A DNA stretch of 64,000 nt from positions 21,752 to 85,751 of the forward strand of contig CAZXGT010000001.1 in the NCBI GenBank assembly GCA_964639935.1. Reading direction: 5' to 3'. The notes beneath the pieces are model-generated. The model had not been told where the DNA came from and made no database searches. It saw only the letters and a list, made by a program, of their open reading frames with translations. Numbering within the stretch: position 1 is the first letter of the stretch; each line of letters begins with the position of its first letter. A program made the translations under genes and the position numbers. This DNA comes from CALNYS01 sp964639935. GTDB lineage: Bacteria; Planctomycetota; Phycisphaerae; Phycisphaerales; UBA1924. Positions 32,930 through 42,857 of the stretch are shown in pieces.

Positions 32930-33859
32930 TCACGGGGTCGGCGTCAGGCGGAAATACCAGACGAGGAAGGCGGTGACCGCGGCGAAGACGATCGCCCCGG
33001 CCTGGAACCCGCGATCGTGGACCGCGAGCTCGGTGGGGTCGTCGTAGCGGCCCTGCTCGATGACCACGACGACGCGGAGGAGGACATAGGTGGCGGGCAG
33101 GACGGTCAGCCACAGGAGGTTGAAGCCGAAGACATACGCCTCCTGGGCCTGCACGTAGATGGTGTAGCCCATGAGCGTGGCGACGCCGGTGACAACAACG
33201 GACATGCGGAGCAGGTCGTCGGTGTAGGCGGCCTGGACGCGTCTGGCGGCGCCCGCGCCGGCGCCGAGGGTGCGGCGCTCGCCCAGGCGCTTGCCGAAGG
33301 CGAGGAACATCGCGAGAAAGAGCGTGCAGTTGAGGAGCCAGACGGAGGGGACGACGGCGATCGCCACGCACCCGGCGAAGACCCGGAGCACGAAGCCGAT
33401 GGAGAGGCTCATGACGTCGGCGATGACGTGGTGCTTGAGGAAGACCGAGTAGACCGCGACGTTCGAGGCGTAAAGGGCGAGGATCACGGCGAGCCACCAG
33501 CGGGCGACCCGCTCGGGGATGAAGAGCACGGCGACGGCCGCAATGAGGATCAGCGCGGCGGCGAGGGCGATTCCCTCCGCGCGGCTGACGGCGCCCGAGG
33601 CGATGGGGCGGTGCTTCTTGCGCGGGTGGGCCCGGTCCGCTTCGGCGTCCATCATGTCGTTGAAGATGTACATGGCGCTCGAGACGAGCGAGAAGGCAAG
33701 CGCGGCGAGCAAGGCCTTCCAGAGCGTCTCGGCGAGTTCGATGCCCTGATCGGCGACCGCGTAGAAGGGTCCGACCAGCACGAAGACGCTCTTGGCCCAC
33801 TGGGTGGGCCTGATGAGCTTGACGAGCTGAACGGGCTTGGCGGCGGAGGGGTCGGGCAT
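32930..33859 (-). CDS. UbiA-family prenyltransferase, decaprenyl-phosphate phosphoribosyltransferase type
   Basis: A 309-residue integral membrane protein with about eight or nine helices. The aspartate motif FNDMMDAEADRAHPRKKHRP, then IASGAVS, matches the NDxxDxExDxxHPxKxxRPIASG form found in phosphoribosyl-transferring UbiA members (Rv3806c type) rather than in quinone or heme enzymes. YTDDLLRMSVVV stands at the second motif. This subfamily moves 5-phosphoribose from PRPP onto a polyprenyl phosphate, the first step to lipid-linked pentoses. ATG 33859 (MPDPSAAKPVQLVKLIRPTQ) is chosen over the longer frame. It is divergent from a GT-C-like gene, which fits a lipid-linked sugar donor for the polysaccharide locus. 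Confidence 0.8.
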   Translation of the reverse strand: MPDPSAAKPVQLVKLIRPTQWAKSVFVLVGPFYAVADQGIELAETLWKALLAALAFSLVSSAMYIFNDMMDAEADRAHPRKKHRPIASGAVSRAEGIALAAALILIAAVAVLFIPERVARWWLAVILALYASNVAVYSVFLKHHVIADVMSLSIGFVLRVFAGCVAIAVVPSVWLLNCTLFLAMFLAFGKRLGERRTLGAGAGAARRVQAAYTDDLLRMSVVVTGVATLMGYTIYVQAQEAYVFGFNLLWLTVLPATYVLLRVVVVIEQGRYDDPTELAVHDRGFQAGAIVFAAVTAFLVWYFRLTPTP

Positions 33860-33974
33860 GGTCTTGGCGAGAGCGGCATCGGCTCTTTTCCCCCGCCAGC
33901 TGGACAGGGGAGGGCGGAAAGGGGCGATTCGCCGCTCATCCGGCGGGCCCGCAGCGCCGAGTATGCTATCGCGC

Positions 33975-35333
33975 ATGTCCGCCGATGAACCGAACCCGCG
34001 TCGCCCTCATCCGCTCGCGGCGGCGATGATCGCGGTTCCGGGGCTCATCGTGCTGGCGGTGTCGCTCGTGATTATCGCCAGCGGGCGGGGCGGCCCGAGC
34101 GAGGCGAGCGATCAGGATCAGTACCACCTCGTGGTGATCGAGGGCATGGTCGAGCAGTGGCCGGCGATCGACGTGGTGAACTACCCGTCGGCGACCAGTC
34201 CCGGGTACCACGCGCTGATGGCGGCGGCGGCGCAGGCGGCGCCGAGCGGGAGCGAGCTTCTCGCGATGCGTGTGGCGACGGCGGTGATCGGTGCGGCGCT
34301 GCCCGTGATGCTGGCGCTCTCGCTTCGGGCTCGGGTCGGGGCGGGCGCCGCGGCGATGCTCTCGCTCCCGCTCGCCCTGAGCGTGTACGTGCTCGGCGGG
34401 GCGGCGTTCCTGACAACCGATAATCTCGCGCTCGGCCTGCTCGTGGCGATCTTGTGGCTCTCGATTCGGCCCATGACCCTCGGAAGGGGCGTCGGCGCGG
34501 GGCTTCTCGCGGCGGGGCTCGTGGCGGTGCGCCAGATTCACGTCTGGTCGATTGCGCCGGTCGCGGTGGCCGGGGCGCTGGCCAGCCCGCTGGCTCGTGC
34601 GGCGCCGAGGTGGGCGAGGCGGGATCGCCGAGCGTGGACGCCGCTTGGAGGCGCGGCGATCGGCGTCGCGTGCGCCGTGGCGACGCTCGGCGCCTTCGTC
34701 TGGGTCTGGGGCGGCCTGACCCCGCCGAGCGATGCGGCGGCGAAGCACGCGGGCGATCCGAACCCGGCGACGCTCGCGATGGGCCTGGCGGTCTTCGCGA
34801 TCGCGGCGGTCCCGCTCGGGTGGGCGGCGGTCCCGGAGATCCGGCGATTGGCGTCGGCGCCGGCGATCGTCGCCGGGGGGGTGATCGGGCTGCTCGCGGG
34901 GACGCTCGTCGAGACGAGCTTCGAGCTCCGGGCGCGGGCGTACGGGTGGATCTGGGTGCTCGTCCGGGAGACCCCGGTGGCGGGCGAACGGTCGATCCTT
35001 CTGGCGGGCATGGCGACGCTCGGCGGGGCGGCGCTCGGGGCGATCGCGAGCGCCGCGGCGCGCTCGGGTCGCGGCGCGGAGACGCTCACGCTGCTTGTCG
35101 GCGTCGTCGCGTGGCTCTCGGCGCAGTCGATGAACTCGATGGCGTGGCAGCGGTATTTCGAGCCGCTGGCGATCGTGTTCTCGGCGCTGCTCGTGGCGCT
35201 GGTGCTGAGCGCGCGGCGGGAGCGGTGGCGCTGGTGGTGGCTCGGTCCGGCGGCGCTGGCGGCGTTGCAGCTCGCGGTCAGCGCGGCGACGCTGCTGCGC
35301 GAGGTGCTGGAGGCGCCGGCGGTTCGGTTCTGA
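33975..35333 (+). CDS. GT-C-like multi-pass glycosyltransferase (ALG10/PMT-like)
   Basis: A 452-residue membrane protein with some ten hydrophobic helices. The first loop has SDQDQYHLVVIEGMVEQWP followed by YPSATSPGYHALMA. An acidic pair in this loop and the SPGYH block resemble the first extracytoplasmic loop of GT-C enzymes such as ALG10, which use polyprenyl-phosphate sugars. The later region QSMNSMAWQRYFEP-LAIVF is also GT-C-like. I cannot assign sugar or acceptor. It starts 115 bases from the divergent UbiA-family gene, suggesting that this enzyme uses the lipid-linked sugar made there. Confidence 0.6.
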   Translation: MSADEPNPRRPHPLAAAMIAVPGLIVLAVSLVIIASGRGGPSEASDQDQYHLVVIEGMVEQWPAIDVVNYPSATSPGYHALMAAAAQAAPSGSELLAMRVATAVIGAALPVMLALSLRARVGAGAAAMLSLPLALSVYVLGGAAFLTTDNLALGLLVAILWLSIRPMTLGRGVGAGLLAAGLVAVRQIHVWSIAPVAVAGALASPLARAAPRWARRDRRAWTPLGGAAIGVACAVATLGAFVWVWGGLTPPSDAAAKHAGDPNPATLAMGLAVFAIAAVPLGWAAVPEIRRLASAPAIVAGGVIGLLAGTLVETSFELRARAYGWIWVLVRETPVAGERSILLAGMATLGGAALGAIASAAARSGRGAETLTLLVGVVAWLSAQSMNSMAWQRYFEPLAIVFSALLVALVLSARRERWRWWWLGPAALAALQLAVSAATLLREVLEAPAVRF

Positions 35334-35348
35334 ACGGGCGGAGCGGGC

Positions 35349-36731
35349 TTAGCCGATGGAGGACTCGGACCGCGAGGCGCCGACGGGGATGTGCCCCGGG
35401 CGAGCCGTGGCGCGTCCGACCGAGTGGTAGATGAACCCCTCGCGGGCCATCTGCTCGAGGCGGTAGAGGTTGCGTCCGTCGAAGACGACGGGCGCCTTGA
35501 GGCCGTCCTTGACCTTCTGGAAGTCGGGGGACTTGAACTCGTCCCAGTCGGTGCTGATGACCAGGGCGTCGGCGCCCTCGAGCGCCTCGACCATGGTGTC
35601 GCAGACGGTGACGCCGCTGCTTTCCCTGCGGCAGTTGTCGCCCGCGACGGGGTCGTAGGCTCGGACGGCGGCGCCGGCGTCGATCGCCCGCTGCATGAGC
35701 GTCAGCGACGGGGCCTCGCGAATGTCGTCGGTGTTGGGCTTGAAAGCGATGCCCCAGAAGGCGAGCGTCTTGCCGGCGAGCCCGCCGTTCTCGGCGAAGT
35801 GGCCCTCGATCTTGGCCCAGAACGTGTCGCGCTGATTCTGATTCACGCGGTGGACGCTCTTGAGAAGCTCGGTGGGGCGTCCGGCGCGATCGCCCATGGA
35901 GATGCAGGCCTTGACGTCCTTGGGGAAGCAGGAGCCGCCGTAGCCCAGCCCCGGGTAGAGGAACTGGTTGCCGATGCGCTTGTCGGAGCACATGCCCTCG
36001 CGGACGCGGTTGATGTTGGCGCCGTAGACGTCGCAGAGCCCGGCGATCTCGTTGACGAAGGAGATCTTGGTGGCGAGCATCGCGTTGGAGGCGTATTTGA
36101 CCATCTCGGAGGAGAGGATGTCCATCAGGTAAATGGGGTTGCCCTGGCGGACGAAGGGCTCGTAGAGGTCGCGCATGATCTGGCCGGTTTCCTCATCCTC
36201 CACGCCGCAGACCACGCGGTCGGGCTTGTTGAAGTCGTTGAGGGCGGCGCCCTCCTTGAGGAACTCGGGGTTGTTGGCGATGCGGAAGGGGAGGTCGCCG
36301 ACCTTCGCGCGGATGCGGTCCCGCACAGCGAGCGAGGTCCCGACGGGGACGGTGCTCTTGACGACGACGGTCTTCGACTTCGCGCCCGGGCCGAGCTCGA
36401 GGATGGCCTCGGCGATGTCGTCGGCGGCGCCGAAGACGTACTTCAGGTCGGCGTGCCCGTCGTCGTCCGAGGGCGTGCCGACGCAGATGAAGATGATGTC
36501 GGCGTCGCGATAGGCGGCCTTGGGATCGGTGGTGAACTTCAGGCGCCCGGCGGCGGTGTTGATCTCCATGAGCTCGGTGAGCCCGGGCTCGTAGATGGGG
36601 CATCCGCCGTCGTTGAGCGTCTTGATCTTCTCGGAGTCGAGATCGAGGCAGGTGACCTCGTTGCCGGTGTTCGAGAAGCACGCGCCCGTGACGAGCCCGA
36701 CGTACCCGGAGCCAACCATCGTGAGCTTCAT
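35349..36731 (-). CDS. ugd: UDP-glucose 6-dehydrogenase
   Basis: Oxidises UDP-glucose to UDP-glucuronate with two NAD+. In 460 residues the N-terminal Rossmann motif is VGSGYVGLVTGACFSNTG, VVKSTVPVGT marks the dehydrogenase core, and the catalytic cysteine is C268 in GYGGSCFPKD. FWGIAFKPNTDDIREAPSL starts the UDP-binding domain. A poorly conserved tail of about 25 residues ends it. It lies directly downstream of uxs on the same strand (116 bases apart), so the pair converts UDP-glucose to UDP-xylose through UDP-glucuronate, which is also the substrate of the 4-epimerase at 58044. Confidence 0.96.
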   Translation of the reverse strand: MKLTMVGSGYVGLVTGACFSNTGNEVTCLDLDSEKIKTLNDGGCPIYEPGLTELMEINTAAGRLKFTTDPKAAYRDADIIFICVGTPSDDDGHADLKYVFGAADDIAEAILELGPGAKSKTVVVKSTVPVGTSLAVRDRIRAKVGDLPFRIANNPEFLKEGAALNDFNKPDRVVCGVEDEETGQIMRDLYEPFVRQGNPIYLMDILSSEMVKYASNAMLATKISFVNEIAGLCDVYGANINRVREGMCSDKRIGNQFLYPGLGYGGSCFPKDVKACISMGDRAGRPTELLKSVHRVNQNQRDTFWAKIEGHFAENGGLAGKTLAFWGIAFKPNTDDIREAPSLTLMQRAIDAGAAVRAYDPVAGDNCRRESSGVTVCDTMVEALEGADALVISTDWDEFKSPDFQKVKDGLKAPVVFDGRNLYRLEQMAREGFIYHSVGRATARPGHIPVGASRSESSIG

Positions 36732-36847
36732 GAGTCTGCTCTCCCCGCTGCTTGCGGTGTATTCGGACGATGTTCGCGTCCGAGCTCGCCCGGGCCGAAG
36801 CCCGCGTGAAAAAGTCGATATGGATCGTTCAGTATCGTCGCGGCGGC

Positions 36848-37822
<975 letters not shown>

Positions 37823-37951
37823 GGGGCTCGGTATTCTCCCTCTCCCAGCTGCGACATCGCCGCGGGTCCGGAGAATAACGCCCGCCGGGATCAACCGCTG
37901 GCATCCAATCAGCCGATGCGGGCGACGCCGCGAGAGGAGCACCGCCCACCC

Positions 37952-38886
37952 ATGCCCCCCCATCCTCGCTTATTCACATCGGCTATCACAAAACCGGCAC
38001 GACGTGGCTTCAGGCGTTCATCTTTGACAACGCGGACCTCGGCTTCACGAGCCCGTGGTCCCGCGGCGAGATGATCGAGCGGATTGCGCTGACCAAGCCG
38101 CTCTTCTATGACGCCGAAGCGACGCGGGCGTGGCTCACGGAGGGCATGGCGGAAGCCGGCGCCCGGGAGCTCATTCCGGTGCTTTCCGCGGAGCGCTTCA
38201 GCGGGAATCCGCACTCCGGCGGGTACGACAGCGAGCTGATCGCTCGGCGCTTTGCGGCCGCGACGCCGGAGGCGCGAGTCGTGGTCATCACGCGCGAGCA
38301 GCGGGCGATGATCGCCTCGTGCTATAAGCAGTACGTCCGCGTGGGCGGAGTCTGCTCGGCCCGCGGCTATCTCCGGCCTCCTCTGCTCGGGCGGCCGCGC
38401 GTGCCGCTCTTTGATGCCGACTTTTTTCAGTACGACCGCCTCATCGGCCTCTATCGCGGGCTCTTCGGCGCCGACGCCGTTCTCGCGCTGCCCTTCGAGC
38501 GGCTCAAGGAGGATCCGCAGTCGTTCGCCGAGCGGATCATCGCGTTCGCCGGGGCGCCGAAGCCCGGCCCGATCCCGCGGGAGAAGAAGAACGTGGCCCT
38601 CTCGGCGTTGGCGTGCTCGATCAAGCGGCAGTTCAATCGGTTTCTCGTGCGCGACGCGCTCAACCCGGGGGCGCCGGTGGGGAATCCGCGCGTCGCCGGA
38701 GCGGTGCAGCGGGCGTTCGAGTCCGCCGACCGCCTGACGCCCGGGACGGTCCGGGCCCGGAGCGAGCGTCGCCTGCGCCGCCTTGTCGATGAGGTCGCCC
38801 GCGAGCGGTACGCCGAGAGCAATCGCCGGCTCTCGGAGATGATGGGTGAGGATCTCGGGGCGCTCGGGTACGACGTCGGGGTATGA
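37952..38886 (+). CDS. Sulfotransferase A, start codon out of frame after a seven-C run
   Basis: PAPS-dependent sulfotransferase of the locus. The reading frame that ends at 38886 contains the PAPS 5'-phosphosulfate loop in IHIGYHKTGTTWLQAF and the 3'-phosphate part RVVVITREQRAMIASCYKQY. In this frame there is no ATG, GTG or TTG before the loop; the frame opens after a TAA near 37879. ATG 37952 is followed by seven C and is one base out of frame; eight C would give MPPPSSLIHIGYHKTG. An automatic start at ATG 38071 would delete the PAPS loop. Either one C is missing from the assembly or the tract varies. The C-terminal half is helical and weakly conserved. A minus-strand terminator overlaps the stop. 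Confidence 0.78.
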
Positions 38887-38912
38887 AAAAAGCCGCTCCA
38901 GAGAGAGCGGCT
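38886..38912 (-). terminator. Terminator of the ATP sulfurylase gene
   Basis: AGCCGCTC (38891-38898) / GAGCGGCT (38905-38912) stem, followed on the minus strand by TTTTTT. It lies 30 bases past the sat stop and overlaps the last base of the convergent sulfotransferase. Confidence 0.85.
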
Positions 38913-38941
38913 CATGACGTGTGCGAGTCAGGCGGCGAGCC

Positions 38942-40138
38942 TCAGCTGCCGACGGGCTGCTTGCTGGTGGCCCAGTCGATGAGGATGTCGGCGACCTCGG
39001 GGCGGGTGAACTCCGCCGGCGGGCGCTCGCCCTTGCTCAGGAGTTCGCGCACCTTGGTGCCGGAGAGGAAGACCTGGTCGCCCTCGAGCTTGGGGAAGGT
39101 CTTGCCCGAGACCATGCCCTGGGCCTTGTGGCTCCAGGCGGCGTGCTCGAACTTGAGCGGCTCGATCTGGAGGTTGTCCCGGTCAAGCTCGTCGAAGATG
39201 TTCTGGGCGTCGTAGGTGCCGTAGTAGTCGCCGACGCCGGCGTGGTCGCGGCCGACGATGAAGTGGGTCACGCCGTAGTTCTTGCGGATGAGGGCGTGGA
39301 GGACAGCCTCGCGGGGACCGGCGTAGCGCATCGCGGCCGGCATGACCGAGAGGACGGTGCGGTCGTCGACGAAGTAGCTGTCGATGAGCGTCTCGTAGCA
39401 CTTCATGCGAACGTCGGCGGGGATGTCGCCCTCCTTGGTCTCGCCGACGAGCGGGTGGATCAGGAGGCCGTCGCAGATCTCCTGAGCGACCTTGCAGAGG
39501 TACTCGTGGGCGCGGTGGATGGGGTTGCGCGTCTGGAACGCGGCGACGGTCTTCCATCCGCGCTTCTCGAACTCGGCGCGGGTCTCGGCGGGGGTCAGGC
39601 GGCGATCGAGGAAGGCCTCGGGGCCCTCGGGATCGACGCAGACGGTGAGAACCTCGACCGGTCCGGCGACGCAGACGTCGCCCTCGGCCCGGACCTGGGC
39701 GACGCCCGGGTGCGCGTCGTCCTCGGTGCGGAAGACGCTCGGGATCTCGAGGCTCTTGTCATGGTCGAAGACCTCCTCGACGGTCATGACGGCCTGGATC
39801 ACCTTCTCGCCCGTGGAGGGCGCATTGGCGACGAGCGCGACGCGGTCGCCGACCTTCGGGGCGTCGGCCTTGTCCACGGCAAGGAGGATCGGGATGGGCC
39901 AGATGTCGCCCGAGGCGAGTTTCATGTTCTTGCAGACCGACTCGAAGTCGGCCTTGCCCATGAAGCCGGTGAGCGGAGAGAAGGCGCCGATGCCGATCAT
40001 CTCGAGGTCGCAGGACTGCTTCTGGGAGAGCTCGATGACGGGCAGGCTCTCGGCTTGCTTGCGGAGGGCGTCGGCCTTCTCGCCGGTGACGACGCGGCTG
40101 ACGAGCTCGCCGCCGTGGGGGGTGATCAGATCGGGCAT
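38942..40138 (-). CDS. sat: ATP sulfurylase (sulfate adenylyltransferase, Sat type)
   Basis: Makes adenosine 5'-phosphosulfate from sulfate and ATP. In 398 residues an N-terminal PUA-like domain holds SCDLEMIGIGAFSPLTGFMG. The catalytic domain carries FQTRNPIHRAHE (201-212) and GRDHAGVGDYYG, both nucleotide-binding signatures, and FLSGTKVRELL near the C-terminus. This is the single-chain type, not CysDN. It lies inside the sugar cluster, next to a sulfotransferase, and APS kinase is at 62253; together they supply PAPS for the six sulfotransferases. No APS or PAPS reductase gene is in the window, which favours sulfation over cysteine synthesis for this copy. Confidence 0.96.
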   Translation of the reverse strand: MPDLITPHGGELVSRVVTGEKADALRKQAESLPVIELSQKQSCDLEMIGIGAFSPLTGFMGKADFESVCKNMKLASGDIWPIPILLAVDKADAPKVGDRVALVANAPSTGEKVIQAVMTVEEVFDHDKSLEIPSVFRTEDDAHPGVAQVRAEGDVCVAGPVEVLTVCVDPEGPEAFLDRRLTPAETRAEFEKRGWKTVAAFQTRNPIHRAHEYLCKVAQEICDGLLIHPLVGETKEGDIPADVRMKCYETLIDSYFVDDRTVLSVMPAAMRYAGPREAVLHALIRKNYGVTHFIVGRDHAGVGDYYGTYDAQNIFDELDRDNLQIEPLKFEHAAWSHKAQGMVSGKTFPKLEGDQVFLSGTKVRELLSKGERPPAEFTRPEVADILIDWATSKQPVGS

Positions 40139-40524
40139 GGGTCTCTCTCCGAGGGGTTGAGGCGTCGCGATGGCGGTCGGCGACGGGTTGCGGGTGGTTG
40201 GTTCTCCGGCGGTCGCCGGGGGTTGTCGAGCGTAGCGAATCGGGGGTGGGGCGCGGGCGCGAGCGTGAAAAAATCCGTGGCGGGCGGGGGGAAGCGCCGA
40301 TCGCGCGAACCTTGACTCAAGCTGAATCGTTCTGGGAGGACGGGCGGCGTGCGCCGCGGCGGCGTTTCAGTAGGATGCCCGGCCCGCTCCGGAGCCGGAC
40401 GCCGGGCCGCGTGATCGAGTGGACCGGCGGGCGGAAGCGGCCGATGGTGGCTGATTCCGGGGCGGAGGGCGTCGCCGGCGCGGCGTCGTCCGAGAATCAC
40501 CTCGAGCGGAAGGTTCAAGAAGCG
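40139..40524. other. Divergent intergenic region between sat and the epimerase gene
   Basis: It holds the start regions of two divergent genes. The frame of the epimerase stays open upstream of ATG 40525, but the composition changes and the Rossmann motif begins right at that ATG. TTGACT near 40312 is a possible minus 35 element without a good minus 10. A GC-rich hairpin CGGCCC...GGGCCG at about 40380-40410 is visible. I see no gene here. Confidence 0.4.
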
Positions 40525-41583
40525 ATGCGTGTTCTGGTCACGGGAAGCAGCGGGTTGATCGGCTCTGAAGCCGTCACGTTCTTTGACAACATGGGCTTCC
40601 CGGTGTGGGGCGTCGACAACAACATGCGGGCCGAGTTCTTCGGACCCAAGGGCGACACCACCTGGAACCGCCAGCGGCTCGAGAGCCAGAGCAAGAACTT
40701 CACGCACATCGAGCAGGACATCCGCGACCGCAAGGGCGTCGAGGAGGTGTTCCGGAAGGTCGACCCGGAGCTGATCATCCACGCCGCGGCCCAGCCGTCG
40801 CACGATCTGGCGGCGACCAAGCCCTTCGAGGACTTCGACGTCAACGCGACGGGCACGCTCAACCTTTTGGAGGCGTGCCGGCGCCAGACGCCCGAGGCCG
40901 TGTTCATCCACGTCTCGACGAACAAGGTCTACGGCGACGGCCCGAACTTCATCAAGATGAAGGAGCTCGAGACGCGCTGGGACTACGACGACCCGGCGTT
41001 CGAGCACGGCATCCCGGAGAGCTTCTCGATCGACCAGACCAAGCACTCGCTCTTCGGCGCGAGCAAGACGGCCGGGGACGTGCTGGCTCAGGAGTACGGC
41101 AAGTACGACGGGATCGAGCTCAAGACGGGGATCTTCCGCGGCGGGTGCCTGACGGGCCCGCAGCACTCGGGCGTCGAGCTGCACGGGTTCCTGAACTACC
41201 TCGTGCTGACGGCGCTTCGCGAGGGCCCGTACACGATCTTCGGCTACAAGGGCAAGCAGGTCCGCGACCAGATCCACTGCCACGACGTGATCAACGCCTT
41301 CTGGCATTTCGCCCAGAACCCGAAGCCGGGCGAGGTCTACAACCTGGGCGGCGGCAGGGACAACGCCGCGAGCCTGCTCGAGTGCGTCTCGATGATCGAG
41401 GAGCGCACGGGGAAGAAGCCGGAGCTGACCTACTCCGACCAGAACCGGATCGGCGATCACATCTGCTACTACTCGGATCTGCGGAAGCTCAAGGAGCACT
41501 ACCCGGACTGGGATCTGACGTACTCCCTGGATCAGATCGTCGACGAGATGATCGAGTGCATCGTCGATCAGCAGCGGGTGTGA
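40525..41583 (+). CDS. NAD-dependent sugar epimerase/dehydratase (CDP-paratose 2-epimerase-like)
   Basis: A 352-residue extended SDR with TGSSGLIGSEAVTFFDNMG at the N-terminus binding NAD, IIHAAAQPSHDLAATKPFED and a C-terminal half FRGGCLTGPQHSGVELHGF. These blocks match a widespread subfamily close to the CDP-paratose/tyvelose 2-epimerases found in polysaccharide loci. The catalytic YxxxK reads HSLFGASK, with Phe for Tyr; I believe this substitution occurs throughout the subfamily. The substrate is unknown. The GT4 gene follows 20 bases later, so it heads the first plus-strand operon (40525-45859). Confidence 0.85.
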   Translation: MRVLVTGSSGLIGSEAVTFFDNMGFPVWGVDNNMRAEFFGPKGDTTWNRQRLESQSKNFTHIEQDIRDRKGVEEVFRKVDPELIIHAAAQPSHDLAATKPFEDFDVNATGTLNLLEACRRQTPEAVFIHVSTNKVYGDGPNFIKMKELETRWDYDDPAFEHGIPESFSIDQTKHSLFGASKTAGDVLAQEYGKYDGIELKTGIFRGGCLTGPQHSGVELHGFLNYLVLTALREGPYTIFGYKGKQVRDQIHCHDVINAFWHFAQNPKPGEVYNLGGGRDNAASLLECVSMIEERTGKKPELTYSDQNRIGDHICYYSDLRKLKEHYPDWDLTYSLDQIVDEMIECIVDQQRV

Positions 41584-41603
41584 CGCGGTAAGGGCGGGCG
41601 CCG

Positions 41604-42857
41604 ATGCGGGTGACCATCATCAATCAGTTCTACGCGCCGGACATCAGCCCCACGGCGCATCTGGCGGCCTCGCTCGCCGAGGATCGCGCCCGACGGGGCG
41701 ACGACGTGCGGGTCGTGGCGTCGCTCGGCGGCTATGTCCCCACCAGCGCGCAGGCGAGGGCCGCCCGCGAGGGCAACCCCCGGATCCACCGCCTGTGGAC
41801 CCCGCGCTTCGGGAAGGCCACGATCCTCAAGCGCTGCCTCGATTACCTCTCCTTCTACGTTCTCTGCGCGTGGACGCTCGCCACGATGCCCCGCCAGGAC
41901 GTGATCATCAGCCTGACGACGCCGCCCTACGTCGCGTGGACGGCGTGGCTCCACCGCCTGTTTCACCCGAGCGCGAAGATCGTCCTTTGGAACATGGACT
42001 GCTACCCCGACGCCGCCGAGCGACTGGGCGTGATGAAGCGCGGCGGCGTCATGAGCCGGTCGATGCGCTGGCTCAATCGCCGCCTCTTCGCCCGGCTCGA
42101 CCACCTCGTCACGCTCGACACCGCCATGACCGACCTGCTCGTGAGCCAGTACGTGGAGAAGCCCGAGAAGCTGCCCGTGACCGTCATCCCCAACTGGGAG
42201 AAGGCGGAGATGTTCCCGGCCGGGGCCGACCCGGGCGAGTGGGCGCCGGCCTCGGAGTACGGTCTCAAGGATCGTTTCACCGTGGTCTACCTCGGCAACA
42301 CGGGCTACGGGCACGAGTTCGACACGGTGCTCGACGCGGCGAAAGAGCTCGAGAGCGAGCCGGTGACGTTCCTCTTCGTCGGTGGCGGGAAGCGCTGGGA
42401 CGAGATCGCCCAGGGGGCCAAGGACCGCGGTCTGAGCAACGTCATCATGCACGGGTACGTGCCGAAGGAGGAGACGCCCGCGGTGATGGGCGCCGCGGAT
42501 TGCGCGCTGATCACGCTGCGCGAGATCTCCCTCGGCGTGATGAGCCCGAGCAAGATGCACGCGAACCTCGCGGCGGGGCTGCCGATCCTTTACGTCGGGC
42601 CCGAGCGCAGCAACGTGGACGACGGGATCGAGCGATTTGGCGCCGGGGTCAGCCTCCGCGAGGGCGACGTCAGCGGCGTGGCGGGCTTCATCCGTGAGTC
42701 GATCGCGGACAGGGCAGCGCACGAGGAACGGCGAGAGAAGGCCCGGCGGGCGTTCGACGAGGCGTACAACGACGACGCGACGCTTCCGGCCTTCGATGGT
42801 GTGCTGGCGAGCCTTGCGAGCAAGCCGGCGGGCGCGACGCGGGAGGCCTCGGCGTGA
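41604..42857 (+). CDS. GT4-family glycosyltransferase (WcaI-like)
   Basis: A 417-residue cytoplasmic enzyme with the GT-B fold. The N-terminal domain starts MRVTIINQFYAPDISPTAHL, which resembles WcaI/WbpY-type transferases. The donor-binding domain has VYLGNTGYGHEFDTVLDAA and later GVMSPSKMHANLAAGLPILY, with the Glu-x7-Glu region replaced by a Ser-Pro-Ser-Lys pattern common in this subfamily. It transfers a sugar from a nucleotide donor to a lipid-linked glycan; donor unknown. Its stop overlaps the GTG of the next gene by 4 bases. Confidence 0.88.
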   Translation: MRVTIINQFYAPDISPTAHLAASLAEDRARRGDDVRVVASLGGYVPTSAQARAAREGNPRIHRLWTPRFGKATILKRCLDYLSFYVLCAWTLATMPRQDVIISLTTPPYVAWTAWLHRLFHPSAKIVLWNMDCYPDAAERLGVMKRGGVMSRSMRWLNRRLFARLDHLVTLDTAMTDLLVSQYVEKPEKLPVTVIPNWEKAEMFPAGADPGEWAPASEYGLKDRFTVVYLGNTGYGHEFDTVLDAAKELESEPVTFLFVGGGKRWDEIAQGAKDRGLSNVIMHGYVPKEETPAVMGAADCALITLREISLGVMSPSKMHANLAAGLPILYVGPERSNVDDGIERFGAGVSLREGDVSGVAGFIRESIADRAAHEERREKARRAFDEAYNDDATLPAFDGVLASLASKPAGATREASA

